This document shows, piece by piece, positions 37,834 through 48,659 of a stretch of DNA of 64,000 bases. A program made the position numbers and the translations under genes. Location of the stretch: NCBI GenBank assembly GCA_965178125.1, contig CBCXTV010000004.1, forward strand, positions 37,027 through 101,026, read 5' to 3'. The stretch comes from Bilabrum cf. latius. Lineage: Eukaryota > Bigyra: Bicosoecida > Bigyra > Bicosoecida. Every line of letters begins with the position of its first letter. The first letter of the stretch is position 1. The notes beneath the pieces are model-generated. The model was not told the DNA's origin and searched no databases. It saw only the letters and a program-made list of their open reading frames with translations.

Positions 37834-40118
37834 TGTCGGCTCCGTTCAAGGGCGAAACGATGAGTTTGTCTGTTGCCGAGTCGCTGAAGTCCGGAGTCGC
37901 ATCCTGCTCCTGGGATCCCGCGTGGGTTTCCGCGAGCTGCGTGCCGTGCGATGGCCTCCCCACAAGCCAGGAGTCAGAAGCGTCCACGACGGCGACCTCT
38001 GCTTTGTTAGGGGTGTCCGAGGCGTCCTCAACGTGCTCGTGTGGCCTCGGTGTCTCCAATTCGGTGGCTGCAGCGCGCGCGGCCGCTGTCCCGAGTTTTG
38101 GCTTTGACGATGCGGAGAACGACTTCGACGCCAGTCTCGAAATGATTGAGGCCTCATGCGAGGTCGCATGCGAGGCAGAATGCGAGGGCGATCCGGGAGC
38201 CTGCTTGTTGTCCCACGGTAAGTCGAGCGGTCAGTGGCAGATCGGCGTAGTGGGTGAACGAGTCCTTTATGAGGGCCTCAGCGTTGAGGGCGACATTCCT
38301 GGCCTCGTTGCTGCCTCCGAAGCGCTCGCCGCGGGTGTCATCAATTTGGAACCCCCGTCAGAGGAAGTACTTTTGCCGGTGCAGCTTCTGCGGAGTAGTC
38401 AAGGTTCCCGTGGGGTTCCGCCCATCGAGGATTCTGCGCCCGATGCGAGGGGGCGACCGCAGATGCTCATGCTTCCCGATTTCGTGCCCCCCGTGAAGAG
38501 GCGGCGTCTTCGGCAGAAGTGCGACCCTGCTGAGGGCGATGCAGCACCGAGTCTTGCGGCTCATCCCGGACCTCCGCCCGCGGCTCGTGCCGCGGCCGGA
38601 GCGTCTGGGCCGCAGCGCTCGACTGGAAGGCCTTCGACTCGTCCGAGTGATAGTGTCATCTATCGTCTCCTGCGGGTTTTCCCTGACGATTTCAAGTTGG
38701 CGTTTCCGGCGTCGGTGTCACACCAGCGGAAGCGGTGCCTCATCAGGGAGGCGCTTCGCAATGTACCCGGTGACCGCATGTGCATCTTGAAAGACTGGGC
38801 TGCGGGGGCGGAGGACACTCCTTGCCAGCTTCGTTTCGAGGAGCTCTTCCCAGAGCTTGCGCGGCAGCGGGACGAAGTTGTGAGGAATCCGGGATCGCAT
38901 TCAGTGCCCGTGGGCGAGATTGTGCCTGCGTCCGACAAGAACACGAGGCGGGGAAGGGCCGTGATGCTTACCTTTCACGGTCGCTGGGGTGTCGAAAAGG
39001 AGCCTGTGCGCGACATCATGTCGGCATCCGTGGCAAGGGGCGTCCTGAGGCGATTGGTTCTCGCGTCTCCGTTCTATGTGGAGCTTTGGGCCACCTTCAA
39101 GGCATGGGCGCAGGACATCGCGCGGCGGATGATGTGGCCTCAGCTGTCCATGAAAATGGAGCTCTCCCTGCACCGCAAGCACGCCGCAAACCTGGTGCAC
39201 TTCCACGTATGCATGACGGATTCCGAGAAGTCGCATCGTTGTCGCGTGGCGGAGGATTTCATGTGGGCCGGCAGCAGGCCGAATGTCGTGTACGGCTCCG
39301 GGCGGTCAGCGAAAGCGCAGGAACGTGGCGCGTCGGAGTTACACTATTATTGTCAAGCTCCCAAAGTCGGTGCGCTGCTTTGCGCCACGAACTACCGAGC
39401 CGGACGCGATTTCGTCGTCAATGGTAAGTTCGTGCACGCGTTGTTCGCACGCTTCAAAATGGATCCGGACGTCGCGAGAAGGGAACTCGTGGCGTATCGG
39501 TGTCGGGACGCCGAGAGCTTAGTGCGCGCCATCGACTTCCACATACAGAATGCCGCGGAGAGGAGAGAGGTGTGCGCGCAGGCCGCGGTGCACGTAGTGA
39601 CGAAGCTCCGCCCCTTTAAGGTGGTGCCCGAAGTCGAGAAGTGGCGCGAGAGCTATCGTCAGGAGTGGTTCGCGCACATGCGCTTCAAGTTCCTTGTCTT
39701 GGTGGGGGACTCCCGGTTCGGGAAGACAGTGTACGCGCGGAATCTCTTCGGGAGCGAAAGGACTCTTGTTGTGAACTGTCAGGGCAGTGTGGAACCTCCG
39801 CTCCGTGGCTTCGATCGAAGTCGGCATGTGGCCATTGTGTTCGACGAGGCAAATGCCCTGTGGGTCGTCAACAACAAACAGGTCTTTCAGGCTGGCCTTG
39901 ACCCCTCCCTGCTCGGCCAGAGCAAGACGAACAGCCTCGCATACTCTGTGTGGCTCCACGGTATCGCCCTGATCATCTGCACGAATTCGTGGGGCTCTGA
40001 CGTGACGGAGTCGGTGGACCGCGAGTGGCTTGACAACAACTGTACGAAAGTGGAGGTGAAAGATCGGCTCTACTTCGACGAGGACTTGTTGTCTCTCACG
40101 GATGTGCAGAAGAGCTGA
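37833..40118 (+). CDS. Replication initiator Rep: HUH endonuclease + SF3 helicase (761 aa)
   Basis: The N-terminal 270 residues are low complexity with acidic and Cys-rich patches and a basic KRRRLRQK (222-229), a likely nuclear signal. The HUH nickase part has motif I VMLTFHGRWG (377-386), motif II HFH (456-458) and a motif III-like YYCQAPK (505-511), with Tyr505/Tyr506 as candidate nucleophile. The SF3 helicase part has Walker A GDSRFGKT (625-632), Walker B VAIVFDE (666-672) and motif C IICTN with Asn718. Order and motifs match CRESS-DNA-type Rep proteins, which nick an origin stem-loop and unwind DNA for rolling-circle replication. Viral Reps are usually 250-400 aa, so the long N-terminus is unusual. 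The start is set by the ATG at 37833, overlapping a palindrome. All key motifs look intact. Confidence 0.85.
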   Translation: MSAPFKGETMSLSVAESLKSGVASCSWDPAWVSASCVPCDGLPTSQESEASTTATSALLGVSEASSTCSCGLGVSNSVAAARAAAVPSFGFDDAENDFDASLEMIEASCEVACEAECEGDPGACLLSHGKSSGQWQIGVVGERVLYEGLSVEGDIPGLVAASEALAAGVINLEPPSEEVLLPVQLLRSSQGSRGVPPIEDSAPDARGRPQMLMLPDFVPPVKRRRLRQKCDPAEGDAAPSLAAHPGPPPAARAAAGASGPQRSTGRPSTRPSDSVIYRLLRVFPDDFKLAFPASVSHQRKRCLIREALRNVPGDRMCILKDWAAGAEDTPCQLRFEELFPELARQRDEVVRNPGSHSVPVGEIVPASDKNTRRGRAVMLTFHGRWGVEKEPVRDIMSASVARGVLRRLVLASPFYVELWATFKAWAQDIARRMMWPQLSMKMELSLHRKHAANLVHFHVCMTDSEKSHRCRVAEDFMWAGSRPNVVYGSGRSAKAQERGASELHYYCQAPKVGALLCATNYRAGRDFVVNGKFVHALFARFKMDPDVARRELVAYRCRDAESLVRAIDFHIQNAAERREVCAQAAVHVVTKLRPFKVVPEVEKWRESYRQEWFAHMRFKFLVLVGDSRFGKTVYARNLFGSERTLVVNCQGSVEPPLRGFDRSRHVAIVFDEANALWVVNNKQVFQAGLDPSLLGQSKTNSLAYSVWLHGIALIICTNSWGSDVTESVDREWLDNNCTKVEVKDRLYFDEDLLSLTDVQKS

Positions 40119-40524
40119 CGCCGGCCGCTGAGGTTTTCAGTCCGGTTCACACGAGCGCCGGAGCCGCAGCGGCAGCCGCTTCGGTGCTCCTGAAGGTCTA
40201 ATGTCCTCAATGCGTTTCGTGTGCAAAAAGGACGTGGTCTCTACATGGGGGCATTCCGCAAGTTTCATGTGGTCCGTCGCGTTCGTCCGGGGGAGTGCTT
40301 GCCTAGTATTGGGAGCTTGCCTGACACACACACACACGTGGCACCCAGCCTGATGGGTTGCAAGTGTGTGTGTGTCTCCGCAGTGCCGCGGTTGGGACCC
40401 GGCGGGTCGTTTGCTTTTACGTCGCCGCGTCGCGCGCCGACGAGACATTTCTTGGTCTCAGAAGCCTCTGCTTCCGGTAGTCGCGCCGTGTACGCTCGCG
40501 GGCCGAAGGTGGGTGCGTTGCTTG
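40119..40524. other. Rep-ZnA intergenic, second copy
   Basis: As at 16-419, with (AC)7 at 40324-40337 instead of (AC)6. Confidence 0.5.
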
Positions 40525-41217
40525 ATGGCCTACGTCGGTATCGCCGATGCACCGTATGTGGCCGTGGTTGCCGCGTCGACCTCCGAGCACGCCCCGGAGG
40601 GCGAGGTGGAGATGATGCTTGCGCCTCTTGCCGGAGATGTCGGTTTCAAGCGGCCTCGCGTGTTTCCTCCCGGTTCGCGACTTCTTCCTAAGTCGCCGGC
40701 CCATCCGGCGGTGCTCATAACAGCGCTCGGCAGTGAGGCACCTCAGGACACACAGTGCGTCGTTTGGTCGGACTCTAAGGCTTTCGACCTCGCGGAGTTT
40801 GTATGCTCTTCCTGCGGCTGCAATCGTGTCATGGCGGACCTGAATCATCGTATGCGTGATCGTCTCGTGCGTCGCGTGCAGCGTACGCTTTATGCCGATG
40901 ATTCTCCGTGCGGCAGGGGTGCGATTACTTGTCGTGCTTGTCGCGAGAAGGCGCGGGACGCGGCGCCGAAGACGTCGATCATGAACGCGGCGAACAAGAA
41001 GAAGATCTCGGGAACACTTCGCATGCAGTTGGATCTCATTGTAGAGACCGGGGAGCGGAAGGGGCAGCGTTGTACTGCGGAGAAAATTCTGACATTGGGA
41101 ACGATGAAGCAGCACAGGGTTTTCGAGAGGGATCTTTACGATGAGGCATGGCGCGGGCTTGTTCGTCTGTCTGGACGCGAGGCTTGGAGCGATGACGATT
41201 CTTGGTCTCCGCGTTGA
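40525..41217 (+). CDS. ZnA, second copy
   Basis: Same 230-aa zinc protein as 420-1112, here with its whole upstream context. It lies 406 bp after Rep on the same strand. Confidence 0.7.
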   Translation: MAYVGIADAPYVAVVAASTSEHAPEGEVEMMLAPLAGDVGFKRPRVFPPGSRLLPKSPAHPAVLITALGSEAPQDTQCVVWSDSKAFDLAEFVCSSCGCNRVMADLNHRMRDRLVRRVQRTLYADDSPCGRGAITCRACREKARDAAPKTSIMNAANKKKISGTLRMQLDLIVETGERKGQRCTAEKILTLGTMKQHRVFERDLYDEAWRGLVRLSGREAWSDDDSWSPR

Positions 41218-41845
41218 GCTTGCGTGACGGTTTTCCCTCTCAACCTGGCCTCTTGCGTGGCGCTGCTTCCGCGTGTGGCCTGAGCGTGCGACCTGAGCGT
41301 TCGGCTTGCTGTCGCGTGTGACCTGAGCGAACGGGCGGTCGACAGTATCCCGCGTATGTTGCTCCTGGGGTTCAAGAAAACTTGTACTTTTTGGGCTGTA
41401 CGGTGGTCAGTGGTGCACGGTTCGTTCGCAGCCTCCGCGTTGTTGGAAAGCTATGGTGGAGCATGGTTCTTTTCGCAGCCTCCGCGTTGTGATCAAGCTA
41501 CGGTGGAGCATGGTTCGTGAGCATGGTTCTTTTCGCAGCCTCCGCGTTGTTGACACGTGAAAGCTACGCGAACGTGACCACACAATAGGCCATACCCCAG
41601 GTGAAATCCGGACTCGGACATCCAGACGAAGCGGCATCATACACACTGTTGAACACACAAATGACACTGAGCTCCACCGTAACGTAACTTTCCATCACCA
41701 CCTGGTTTATTTTCTCCGCGATGGCAGCTTGGCGGTGACGCTGTGTCTTCGGGCATGAAGGGGCAAATCTTTGGTTTTTTGGGCCCTGTTTCGGTCACCG
41801 AAAAGTCGTGTGATTTCTGGCGCGCAGGAGGAGTGACGCAAGGTA
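41218..41845. other. S 3' tail, second copy, with short tandem array
   Basis: Same as 1113-1740. Three-unit array at about 41417-41557; S/Q junction at 41845/41846. No gene. Confidence 0.5.
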
Positions 41846-42337
41846 TTTCTGAACCGTTTTCCGGACGCTTTCCGGGCCTCCCATGTGACCGCTTTTTGCG
41901 TACCGAAACACGTTCCGCGCGTGAGGAGCAGATGCGGATCTCCGCGGGGTCCTAGTTGTGTCCTTTTTCGGGGGACGAAATCGGGCGCACTTGTCGTGCC
42001 GATTCGTGGTCGTCTCTGAGACCGGCTGCGAGTCGGGAAAGGTGCCCGGGAGATGCTCGTGTCCTTGGCTTCGTATTTCTCCGCATATTCTTCAAACGCG
42101 GGCGCACGTCTCCTACCGATTCGTGTTCGGTTTCCGAGGCCGATCGCGAGTCGGGAAATGCGCCCGCGATGCGCTCTCGATCTCGGAAAGGGCGGGAGTC
42201 CGTTCTTGCATTCGGAATGGGCGGGGAGTTGCTTTTCCTGGGAGCATGTGCGAGATTCCTTCTCCGCGGGTCCTCTTTCGGCTTCGGCAGTCAGCAGCGC
42301 ACTCTGCGGGAACGGCATTCTCCGAGTCTCTTTGCCG

Positions 42338-43384
42338 ATGATGTCTGAGGAGAAACCGTCCGAGAGCATTGCTGTTTCCTTGGGAGACGGCCGCAATCTT
42401 CGTGGGCGTCGAGGCGCCGGTAATATGGGAAACGAGGGCGGCATGTTGGCGCGCGAGGTCGACGCCCCGGCGGAGCACGCCGGCGCGGCGGCAAGCGTCG
42501 ATGTTGCGGGCGGCCCCCACATCGAAAGCGGCGGCGCGGAGGCGGCGTCCACGGGGATGCTCGGAGAGGAGAGCGGCAAGGCAGCGCCGAAGGAGGACGC
42601 CGAAGACGACGGCGGCAAGAAGACGGAGGAGGAGGATGCTCGCGGCGGTGGACGTGCTGTGGTGCCCGGAGGTAATGACGACGTATGGACCGACGCAGCC
42701 GCTTGGAAGGCGGGTGGCGGCGTGGCAGAGGCATTGTCATCGCAGCGTGTGAATCTTGCGCACACTGCCGGGGCGGTCTCTGGCGCTGATAGCTGGGATC
42801 CATGGGAGACCCCTGCGAAGTCGTCATGGGGGGAGACGTACGTGCCGCGGCAGGTCGCGCCGGAGCCGGCGGAGGAGGCGACATGGACTTGCAACGCGTG
42901 CCAGTGCTGCAAGCCCCGGTCGGCGTACTTCAAGAAGTGGAAGGACTGGATCCAACCAGTTTGCCGGGTGTGTTGCGACAAGTTCGACAACGCGACGCCG
43001 TGGTGGGTGTGGTGCAAGAACTGCAAAAACGAGTATCCGGCGTACCGATTTCCCCAGATCCGCCGGAAGAAGGAGAACCTGCGCTATTTCTTCCCTGAGG
43101 ACTGGTGCGCGAAGTGCCTGGTTGCGCGTGGCTGGAGTCTCCATGATGTCCGTTCCTCTGCGGGTGAAGCGAAGCGTTGGGTGCCAAAAGCTTGCGCGAA
43201 TACCGGTGACGGCGACAACGACGCTCGTGCTCCCGCACGCGACGAGCCTCCTGCAGGAGGCGCCGCCTCCTGCAGCAACGCCGTGCGTCAGAGTCCTTCG
43301 CGTGACGAGGCCTTGGATGACATCAAGCGGGCCATGGAGCTTCTCCAGAATGCGGAAAGGTTCCTCCTCACGATGCCAGCGTGA
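42338..43384 (+). CDS. ZnB, Q3 copy
   Basis: Intact 348-aa two-module zinc protein, no difference seen from 2233-3279. Confidence 0.75.
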   Translation: MMSEEKPSESIAVSLGDGRNLRGRRGAGNMGNEGGMLAREVDAPAEHAGAAASVDVAGGPHIESGGAEAASTGMLGEESGKAAPKEDAEDDGGKKTEEEDARGGGRAVVPGGNDDVWTDAAAWKAGGGVAEALSSQRVNLAHTAGAVSGADSWDPWETPAKSSWGETYVPRQVAPEPAEEATWTCNACQCCKPRSAYFKKWKDWIQPVCRVCCDKFDNATPWWVWCKNCKNEYPAYRFPQIRRKKENLRYFFPEDWCAKCLVARGWSLHDVRSSAGEAKRWVPKACANTGDGDNDARAPARDEPPAGGAASCSNAVRQSPSRDEALDDIKRAMELLQNAERFLLTMPA

Positions 43385-43585
43385 CGCGGGAGCTTCCCGA
43401 ATGGGTCCGTCGTACTGTGAGGGCGCTCCGGAAGGAAGAGCGCGAGTGAGTCATCCTTGCGCCGAGGTGAGCGCGACGTCGGAGGAGCACGGTCGTTTGA
43501 TTGGGAACGATATGGTCGGCAGCGTGTGAAAATCCGAGTTTCTCGTGCAGGATTGGGCAGCTCTCTAGATATCTTGCCCGGGAAG

Positions 43586-44567
43586 GGTATGATGCGGTGG
43601 GAGCGCTTCCGCCTCACGTGGCAGACGTCCACACTTCCTGGTTCCCCGGCAGGCTGTTTGGCGAGACGGAGTGGCAAAGCATCCGCCTGCTCATTCCTAC
43701 TTTGTTACCTCGATTGTGAGCTCGGAGCTTGGGGCGGAGGATTCTGCGGGCAGCTCATGTGTGCCTAGAGTGTCATCCCGCGACCCTCTGACTTCTGTCC
43801 GTGGCTTTACCTCTTCGCGCAGGAAGATTCCTCATGAGGCAAGCCCGGTCCGAACTCGCGTGGGATGCCGTGCGCTGGTGCGGCTTCCACTCATCCCCGG
43901 GGTGGGGAGCGCTGGGTAAAGGATCGTCTGTCCCTGCAAGTTTCGATTCGGCGAGGTGCGGCAGCATGACGCGGACCGAGGTGAAGTCCTTTGTCCGCGA
44001 TAGGTCGCCGCGTCGCGCGGTGGCGACCCCACAGCGCCCAAATCCCATTCCAGAGAGGGGGTGTGATGCAGTGGGAGCCCTTCCGCCTCACGTGACAGAC
44101 GTTCACACTTCCTGGTTCCCATAAGGTCTTCAGCACAGCGCATGCGAGGCAGGCTGTTTGGCGAGACGTAGTGGCATCGCCCCCGCCTGCTCATTCCTAC
44201 TTTGTTACCTCGATTGTCAGCTTGGGGCTCGGGGGCGGCGGATTCAGCGGGCAGCTCATGTATGCTGGAGTGTCATCCCGCGACCTCTGACTTCTGTCCG
44301 TGGCTTTACCTCTTCGCGCAGGAAGATTCCTCATGAGGCAAGCCCGGTGCGAACTCCTGTGGGATGCCGTGCGCTGGTTCGGATTCCACTCATGCCCGAT
44401 GTGGGGAGCGCTAGGGTAAAGGATCGTCTGTCCCTGCAAGTTTCGATTCGGCTCGAGTCAATGTGAGGAAGGAGAGGTGCGGCAGCATGACGCGGAACGA
44501 GGTGACGTCCTTTGTCCGCGATAGGTCGCCGCGTCGCGCGGTGGCGACCCCGCAGCGCCCAAACCCC
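43586..44567 (+). repeat. Tandem duplication upstream of coiled-coil gene, Q3 copy
   Basis: As at 3481-4462. Confidence 0.8.
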
Positions 44568-45011
44568 GCCCCGCCAGCGAGTCCTCACTCGACAGCGGTG
44601 TCGAACCTGCAGCAGCGCTTCGAGAACATGCAGCAGCGTGCGGAAAGCTTGAGCGCTCAGCTGGAGTACGCCCAAAGTGTGATCAGGCTGCTCTCCGGCC
44701 TGTTGCGCGATGAGGCTCCTCGGTTCCATGCAGACTTTGATCCCGTGATTCGGCGTGCGATGTCTGGCGCAAGCGGCTCCGTTGCGGGTAGGTCTTTCCG
44801 TCTTGTGGACGGAGGCGTCATCCACGGACCTGACACAGCAGTCGCTGCTCCTCCGCGTCGTCTCATCGTTGAGGTGCGTACGGACTGGGAGATGACCGAG
44901 ACTGCCTCAACTGTGCTGGATTCCTCAGGATCAGACGACATGGGTTCCGAGGACTCGCCGCCGCCGACCGTCGTCCTCCCCAGCGGCGCGGCGGGCGCCG
45001 GCGGTGCCTAG
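44487..45011 (+). CDS. Small coiled-coil protein, Q3 copy
   Basis: As at 4382-4906; intact. Confidence 0.6.
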   Translation: MTRNEVTSFVRDRSPRRAVATPQRPNPAPPASPHSTAVSNLQQRFENMQQRAESLSAQLEYAQSVIRLLSGLLRDEAPRFHADFDPVIRRAMSGASGSVAGRSFRLVDGGVIHGPDTAVAAPPRRLIVEVRTDWEMTETASTVLDSSGSDDMGSEDSPPPTVVLPSGAAGAGGA

Positions 45012-45172
45012 TCCTCGGCAGCTCCTGCATCGGAGCCTCCTGTCGAGATTCGATCGCGCAACGTCGTTCCTTACATTGCTTGCCGTCGCATGTGCGGGGC
45101 GGTGGTGGGTGTGCGTGTTCGCCGAAAGTTCCCGGCCTCGTCTTCCTCAGGAGAGCTCCTCGACCCGAAATT

Positions 45173-45285
45173 GGCAGCTCAGCGCTGCCGTGGCCGATAC
45201 AGTACCCGTGCACGGCCAGTTGGCAGCTACGCGCTGCCGTTGCCAATGTCGTCCGCACGAGAGCAGAGTGGCAGCTCAGCGCAGG
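45173..45285 (+). repeat. Three spaced GGCAGC hairpins, Q3 copy
   Basis: As at 5068-5180. Confidence 0.5.
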
Positions 45286-45582
45286 CGAGAAACCGCGCTC
45301 GCAATGCTGCGAGGTGTATTCAATGCTGTGCACGTGTCTATCCCTCTCCCTGGTTTTGTCTCGCTTGCGCCAGTGTGACCGCAGCAGAGCGGGTGCTTCC
45401 CGCGCGTCTTCAGCTTTGAGCACTCCTCCAGCGACAGGAAGGCATTCGCTTGCTCTCGCTCCCCGCCTGCGTCCTATCCCTCCCGGGTATCTTCAGAGGC
45501 CACAGGCAGTGCGAAGCTTGGCAGCGGGTCCGTCCGCGTCGTTTCGGCTGTGAGCGATCTTCTGCCCGGTTCCTCACGCGTC

Positions 45583-47187
45583 ATGATGTCCTCTGCTTCG
45601 GTGCCGGATCAGCTCGCACGGATCAGTAAGGAGCTGAAGTGTCTCAGAGACGCGAGACAACGGGCGCGCAATGGGCTGCGCCATCCGTGGTTGCGCGCCA
45701 TGGAGGCACAGGTCGCTGAGGTTATTCGTCATCACCCCGGAGGTGGCGAGGCAGCTCTTCGAACCTATGTCTCTCGTCAGTTGCAGAGTCGACAGGTTTC
45801 CACGCGGACGGCTTCGCAGGAGGAGTTTCAAAGGCAGGTCGATGAGGAGGTCGCGCTCACCATGAGGCGCCCAGCTGAGGCGTGGCAGCGAAATCCTCTT
45901 CGCTCATGTCATCGAGAGTCCGTGGCACGCGCGGAGACCTTTCTCGCCGAGGCTTCTGTCGTTGCTTGGATCGACCATGTGAACGAGCAGCGTGGGTGTG
46001 CTCCAACTGGGAACATGGTTTTCGCCATGCTTGCGAGGATGGGCGTTCGCGCGGGGAAGGATTCGGCTCGACGGCAGTGGCTCCTGCGCTTCCGTCGTCG
46101 TTGGCGGCTTCGGCATGGCCGATTGAAGAAGCAGCCCCCGGTAACACTCGATTACGTCAGACTCGCGTGTCGTGTCTTCTATCAGTGGATTGAATTCGCA
46201 GAAGCGCGAGTGCCCCGCAACCGCCGCCTCGTCTTTGTGAACTTCGATGAGTCCAGCGTGCCCTTTGCCTTTCCGGGAATGCGCGGGTACATCGCACCGA
46301 GGTCAGGAACGGAGCCCGCTTCGCTTGGTTCGCGCACGGAGCGCCTCGCCTCGAATAGCAATCGAGGATCGTACACCTTTCTGGGTTTCATTAGCGACTG
46401 CCCGGAAATCCAGCGACGACTCCCGCGTATACTCATCGGGAAGCACACGCGGCTGAGCAAGCGCTTGATGCGTGGGGCGTCGAACCAAATGGTGGACGGA
46501 ATGGAAGTCTGGGCCCGAGAGAGCTCGTGGGTGACGCAGTCCCTCATGTTCGACATTCTGCGTCGGCTTTTCGCTTCTTGGATGGACATTCAGCATGAGA
46601 TCTATCCAATAGTGATACTTGACTGCGCGCCCCAACACATTTCCACTGAGATTGTGAACTTCGCACACGGCCTTGGCATGGATCTCGTGTTTATTCCTGG
46701 TCGACTCACCTTCTTGCTTCAGCCGTTGGACGTTCTCGTCTTTCAGCTTCTTAAGCGCGACCTTCGGGAGACGTGGATGCAGGAGCGCTCGCGTCATGAA
46801 GCGGGTCATGTCGATGTCTCTTGCCATCTCAGGGTTGTCGCTGAGTGCACGAAGAGAGTGCTCTCGTCTGGCTCGTGGCAAGGCGCTTTCGATATGACAG
46901 GCATTACCAGCGGCAGGCGCCGCTTGCATTCGACCCTACGGCGCTTGTTTGAGTGTGACATGGAGGACATCTCCAGCGATGCTCCGTCTGTCGACCAGCT
47001 CCGCTTCATCAGCAGTCCGCAGCAGCCTCTCCCGCACGATGCGCTCATCAACAGGGCCCCAGTCGCGTCCGGACACGGGGTCGACGGAGGCGTCCACGGT
47101 GGTAACGCTCGCCGCATGCCTCGTGGCCGCAGACTAAACGGATGGACCCCCCGCGATCGCGCTCACCCCTCGGCGGCCATGCCGTGA
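45583..47187 (+). CDS. DDE_1 transposase, Q3 copy
   Basis: 534 aa, same as Q1 including Met512. Catalytic acids D222, D347 and D383 present. Confidence 0.9.
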   Translation: MMSSASVPDQLARISKELKCLRDARQRARNGLRHPWLRAMEAQVAEVIRHHPGGGEAALRTYVSRQLQSRQVSTRTASQEEFQRQVDEEVALTMRRPAEAWQRNPLRSCHRESVARAETFLAEASVVAWIDHVNEQRGCAPTGNMVFAMLARMGVRAGKDSARRQWLLRFRRRWRLRHGRLKKQPPVTLDYVRLACRVFYQWIEFAEARVPRNRRLVFVNFDESSVPFAFPGMRGYIAPRSGTEPASLGSRTERLASNSNRGSYTFLGFISDCPEIQRRLPRILIGKHTRLSKRLMRGASNQMVDGMEVWARESSWVTQSLMFDILRRLFASWMDIQHEIYPIVILDCAPQHISTEIVNFAHGLGMDLVFIPGRLTFLLQPLDVLVFQLLKRDLRETWMQERSRHEAGHVDVSCHLRVVAECTKRVLSSGSWQGAFDMTGITSGRRRLHSTLRRLFECDMEDISSDAPSVDQLRFISSPQQPLPHDALINRAPVASGHGVDGGVHGGNARRMPRGRRLNGWTPRDRAHPSAAMP

Positions 47188-48206
47188 CCTCGACCACGAC
47201 CATGTCAGGGGCGAACGCGACTTCGTCAACCTCGAGCACGACCATCCCAGCGGCGAACGCGGCTTCCTCGATGGGATCCCTGACCCCGACGAAGCTTCCC
47301 CGACCTCGGCCACGTGAACCTGCAGGCGCATTCTTGCCCGATGTGCCCGCGCAGGTGGCGGCCTGCACGGCGTGGGCGCCACCGTTTCGTCGACCAGACA
47401 GCTCAGCCACTCCGGCGACGCGCGAGGCGGCAACGTCCACGTGCATCAATCCGTGGACCGCTCTCTCCTGGTATCCGACACCACCGCAGCCGACGGACCC
47501 CCCTTCCGACAGGCCTCGCGAGGTACCGAACCCGAGCTCCCGGCAGCAGCGCAGGCGTCATGCTTGGGGCGGCACGTGGGTGTTCGACGACGCCATTACG
47601 CTCAGCGATTGCGGGTCGAGGGTGCAGATCGACGCGCCGCAGTCGAAGCTCTTGGCGATGGTCGTGCCCCGGAAGTCGGGCCAGTGGATTCCTCGTAGGC
47701 TGCGCTCGCGTACGATCTGGTATTTGGCTGGGGAGCAGTCGGCCGTGATCACCAACCTCAAGTGCCAGGCCTGCAGTCGGGTCAAGCAGGCGGACAGCTT
47801 CAACCCGAAGAGCTTGCGTCGGGCTCAGTACTCGTTGCTGCATTCCCTGTGGCCCGGCTACATACGACGTACCGAGCGGTCTATTTGGTGCACGCAGTGT
47901 GCGGTGGAGGACCAGTTGATGCAGGGCAACTTTCCGGACGGCTACTGTTTCCGGATCCGCGCCACACTCGAAATTTGCCATCAAGATCGCGTCGCGGCCA
48001 GGCTGTTTGCAGTGCACGACAGTAACGCTCTCTTCGAGCAGATCCCGCTGAGCTCCCATGCGGCCATGGACGTGGCGGAGCAGTTGCGTCGATACTGGCA
48101 GGATGCCGTGTCCTCAGACGGCCAGAGCAACATCTTCCACAGCGACCACGTTTCGACAGACGACGACTCTGAGTTCGCACCGGGCGGACCGGAGAGCGTG
48201 CCGTGA
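47142..48206 (+). CDS. ZnC, Q3 copy
   Basis: 354 aa, overlapping the transposase end; same protein as Q1 and Q2. Confidence 0.75.
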   Translation: MDPPRSRSPLGGHAVTSTTTMSGANATSSTSSTTIPAANAASSMGSLTPTKLPRPRPREPAGAFLPDVPAQVAACTAWAPPFRRPDSSATPATREAATSTCINPWTALSWYPTPPQPTDPPSDRPREVPNPSSRQQRRRHAWGGTWVFDDAITLSDCGSRVQIDAPQSKLLAMVVPRKSGQWIPRRLRSRTIWYLAGEQSAVITNLKCQACSRVKQADSFNPKSLRRAQYSLLHSLWPGYIRRTERSIWCTQCAVEDQLMQGNFPDGYCFRIRATLEICHQDRVAARLFAVHDSNALFEQIPLSSHAAMDVAEQLRRYWQDAVSSDGQSNIFHSDHVSTDDDSEFAPGGPESVP

Positions 48207-48407
48207 GGGACCGCAGCGACAGTATCGTCGCTTAGGTGAGGAGCGGGTGCCAATGCTCTTTTGAAAATGGTGCGTCGTACGTACGGCAGGAGCCGTCGGT
48301 GGGAGCGGGGCGGATCCTGCGGGAAGTCGTGGAGACTGAGGGCAGAGACTCTCGGGTCGGTCAGGGTCTCATGTAACGTGCTGTTCACCGCAGAGGTATG
48401 TGCGGAT

Positions 48408-48659
48408 CTTGGTGGATCTCTCGAGGACATGGGTGGCATACCGTTGTGCATCCGTTCCCCGGGGGGGGCGGTCGCAGAAGAGTGCACACGAAAACAAGAG
48501 GAAAGGAGACCAACCCCCCAAACCCACGTAGTGCGATCCTGGGGGGTACCCTATAAGGTACTAAGAATCCTTCTCCCGAAAATCGCACTACCTCGGGCCA
48601 CAACGTCTTGGTGGATTCCTCGAGGACATGGGTGGCATACCGTTGTGCATCCGTTCCCC
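48408..48659 (+). repeat. 53-bp direct repeats and origin-like module, Q3 copy
   Basis: Direct repeats at 48408-48460 and 48607-48659; stem-loop at 48528-48591. Confidence 0.8.

Larger units (their letters stand above)
29859..41845 (+). mobile_element. Segment S, complete copy (11,987 bp)
   Basis: Unique block between Q2 and Q3. It carries GT, the small coiled-coil gene, the origin candidate, Rep and ZnA on the + strand. The left junction is ...GACGGTACT/CTCCGTCACT at 29858/29859 and the right junction is ...GCAAGGTA/TTTCTGAACC at 41845/41846. A degenerate repeat at 31540-31680 aligns straight across the left junction, which suggests the Q-end/S-start order is ancestral. Confidence 0.9.
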
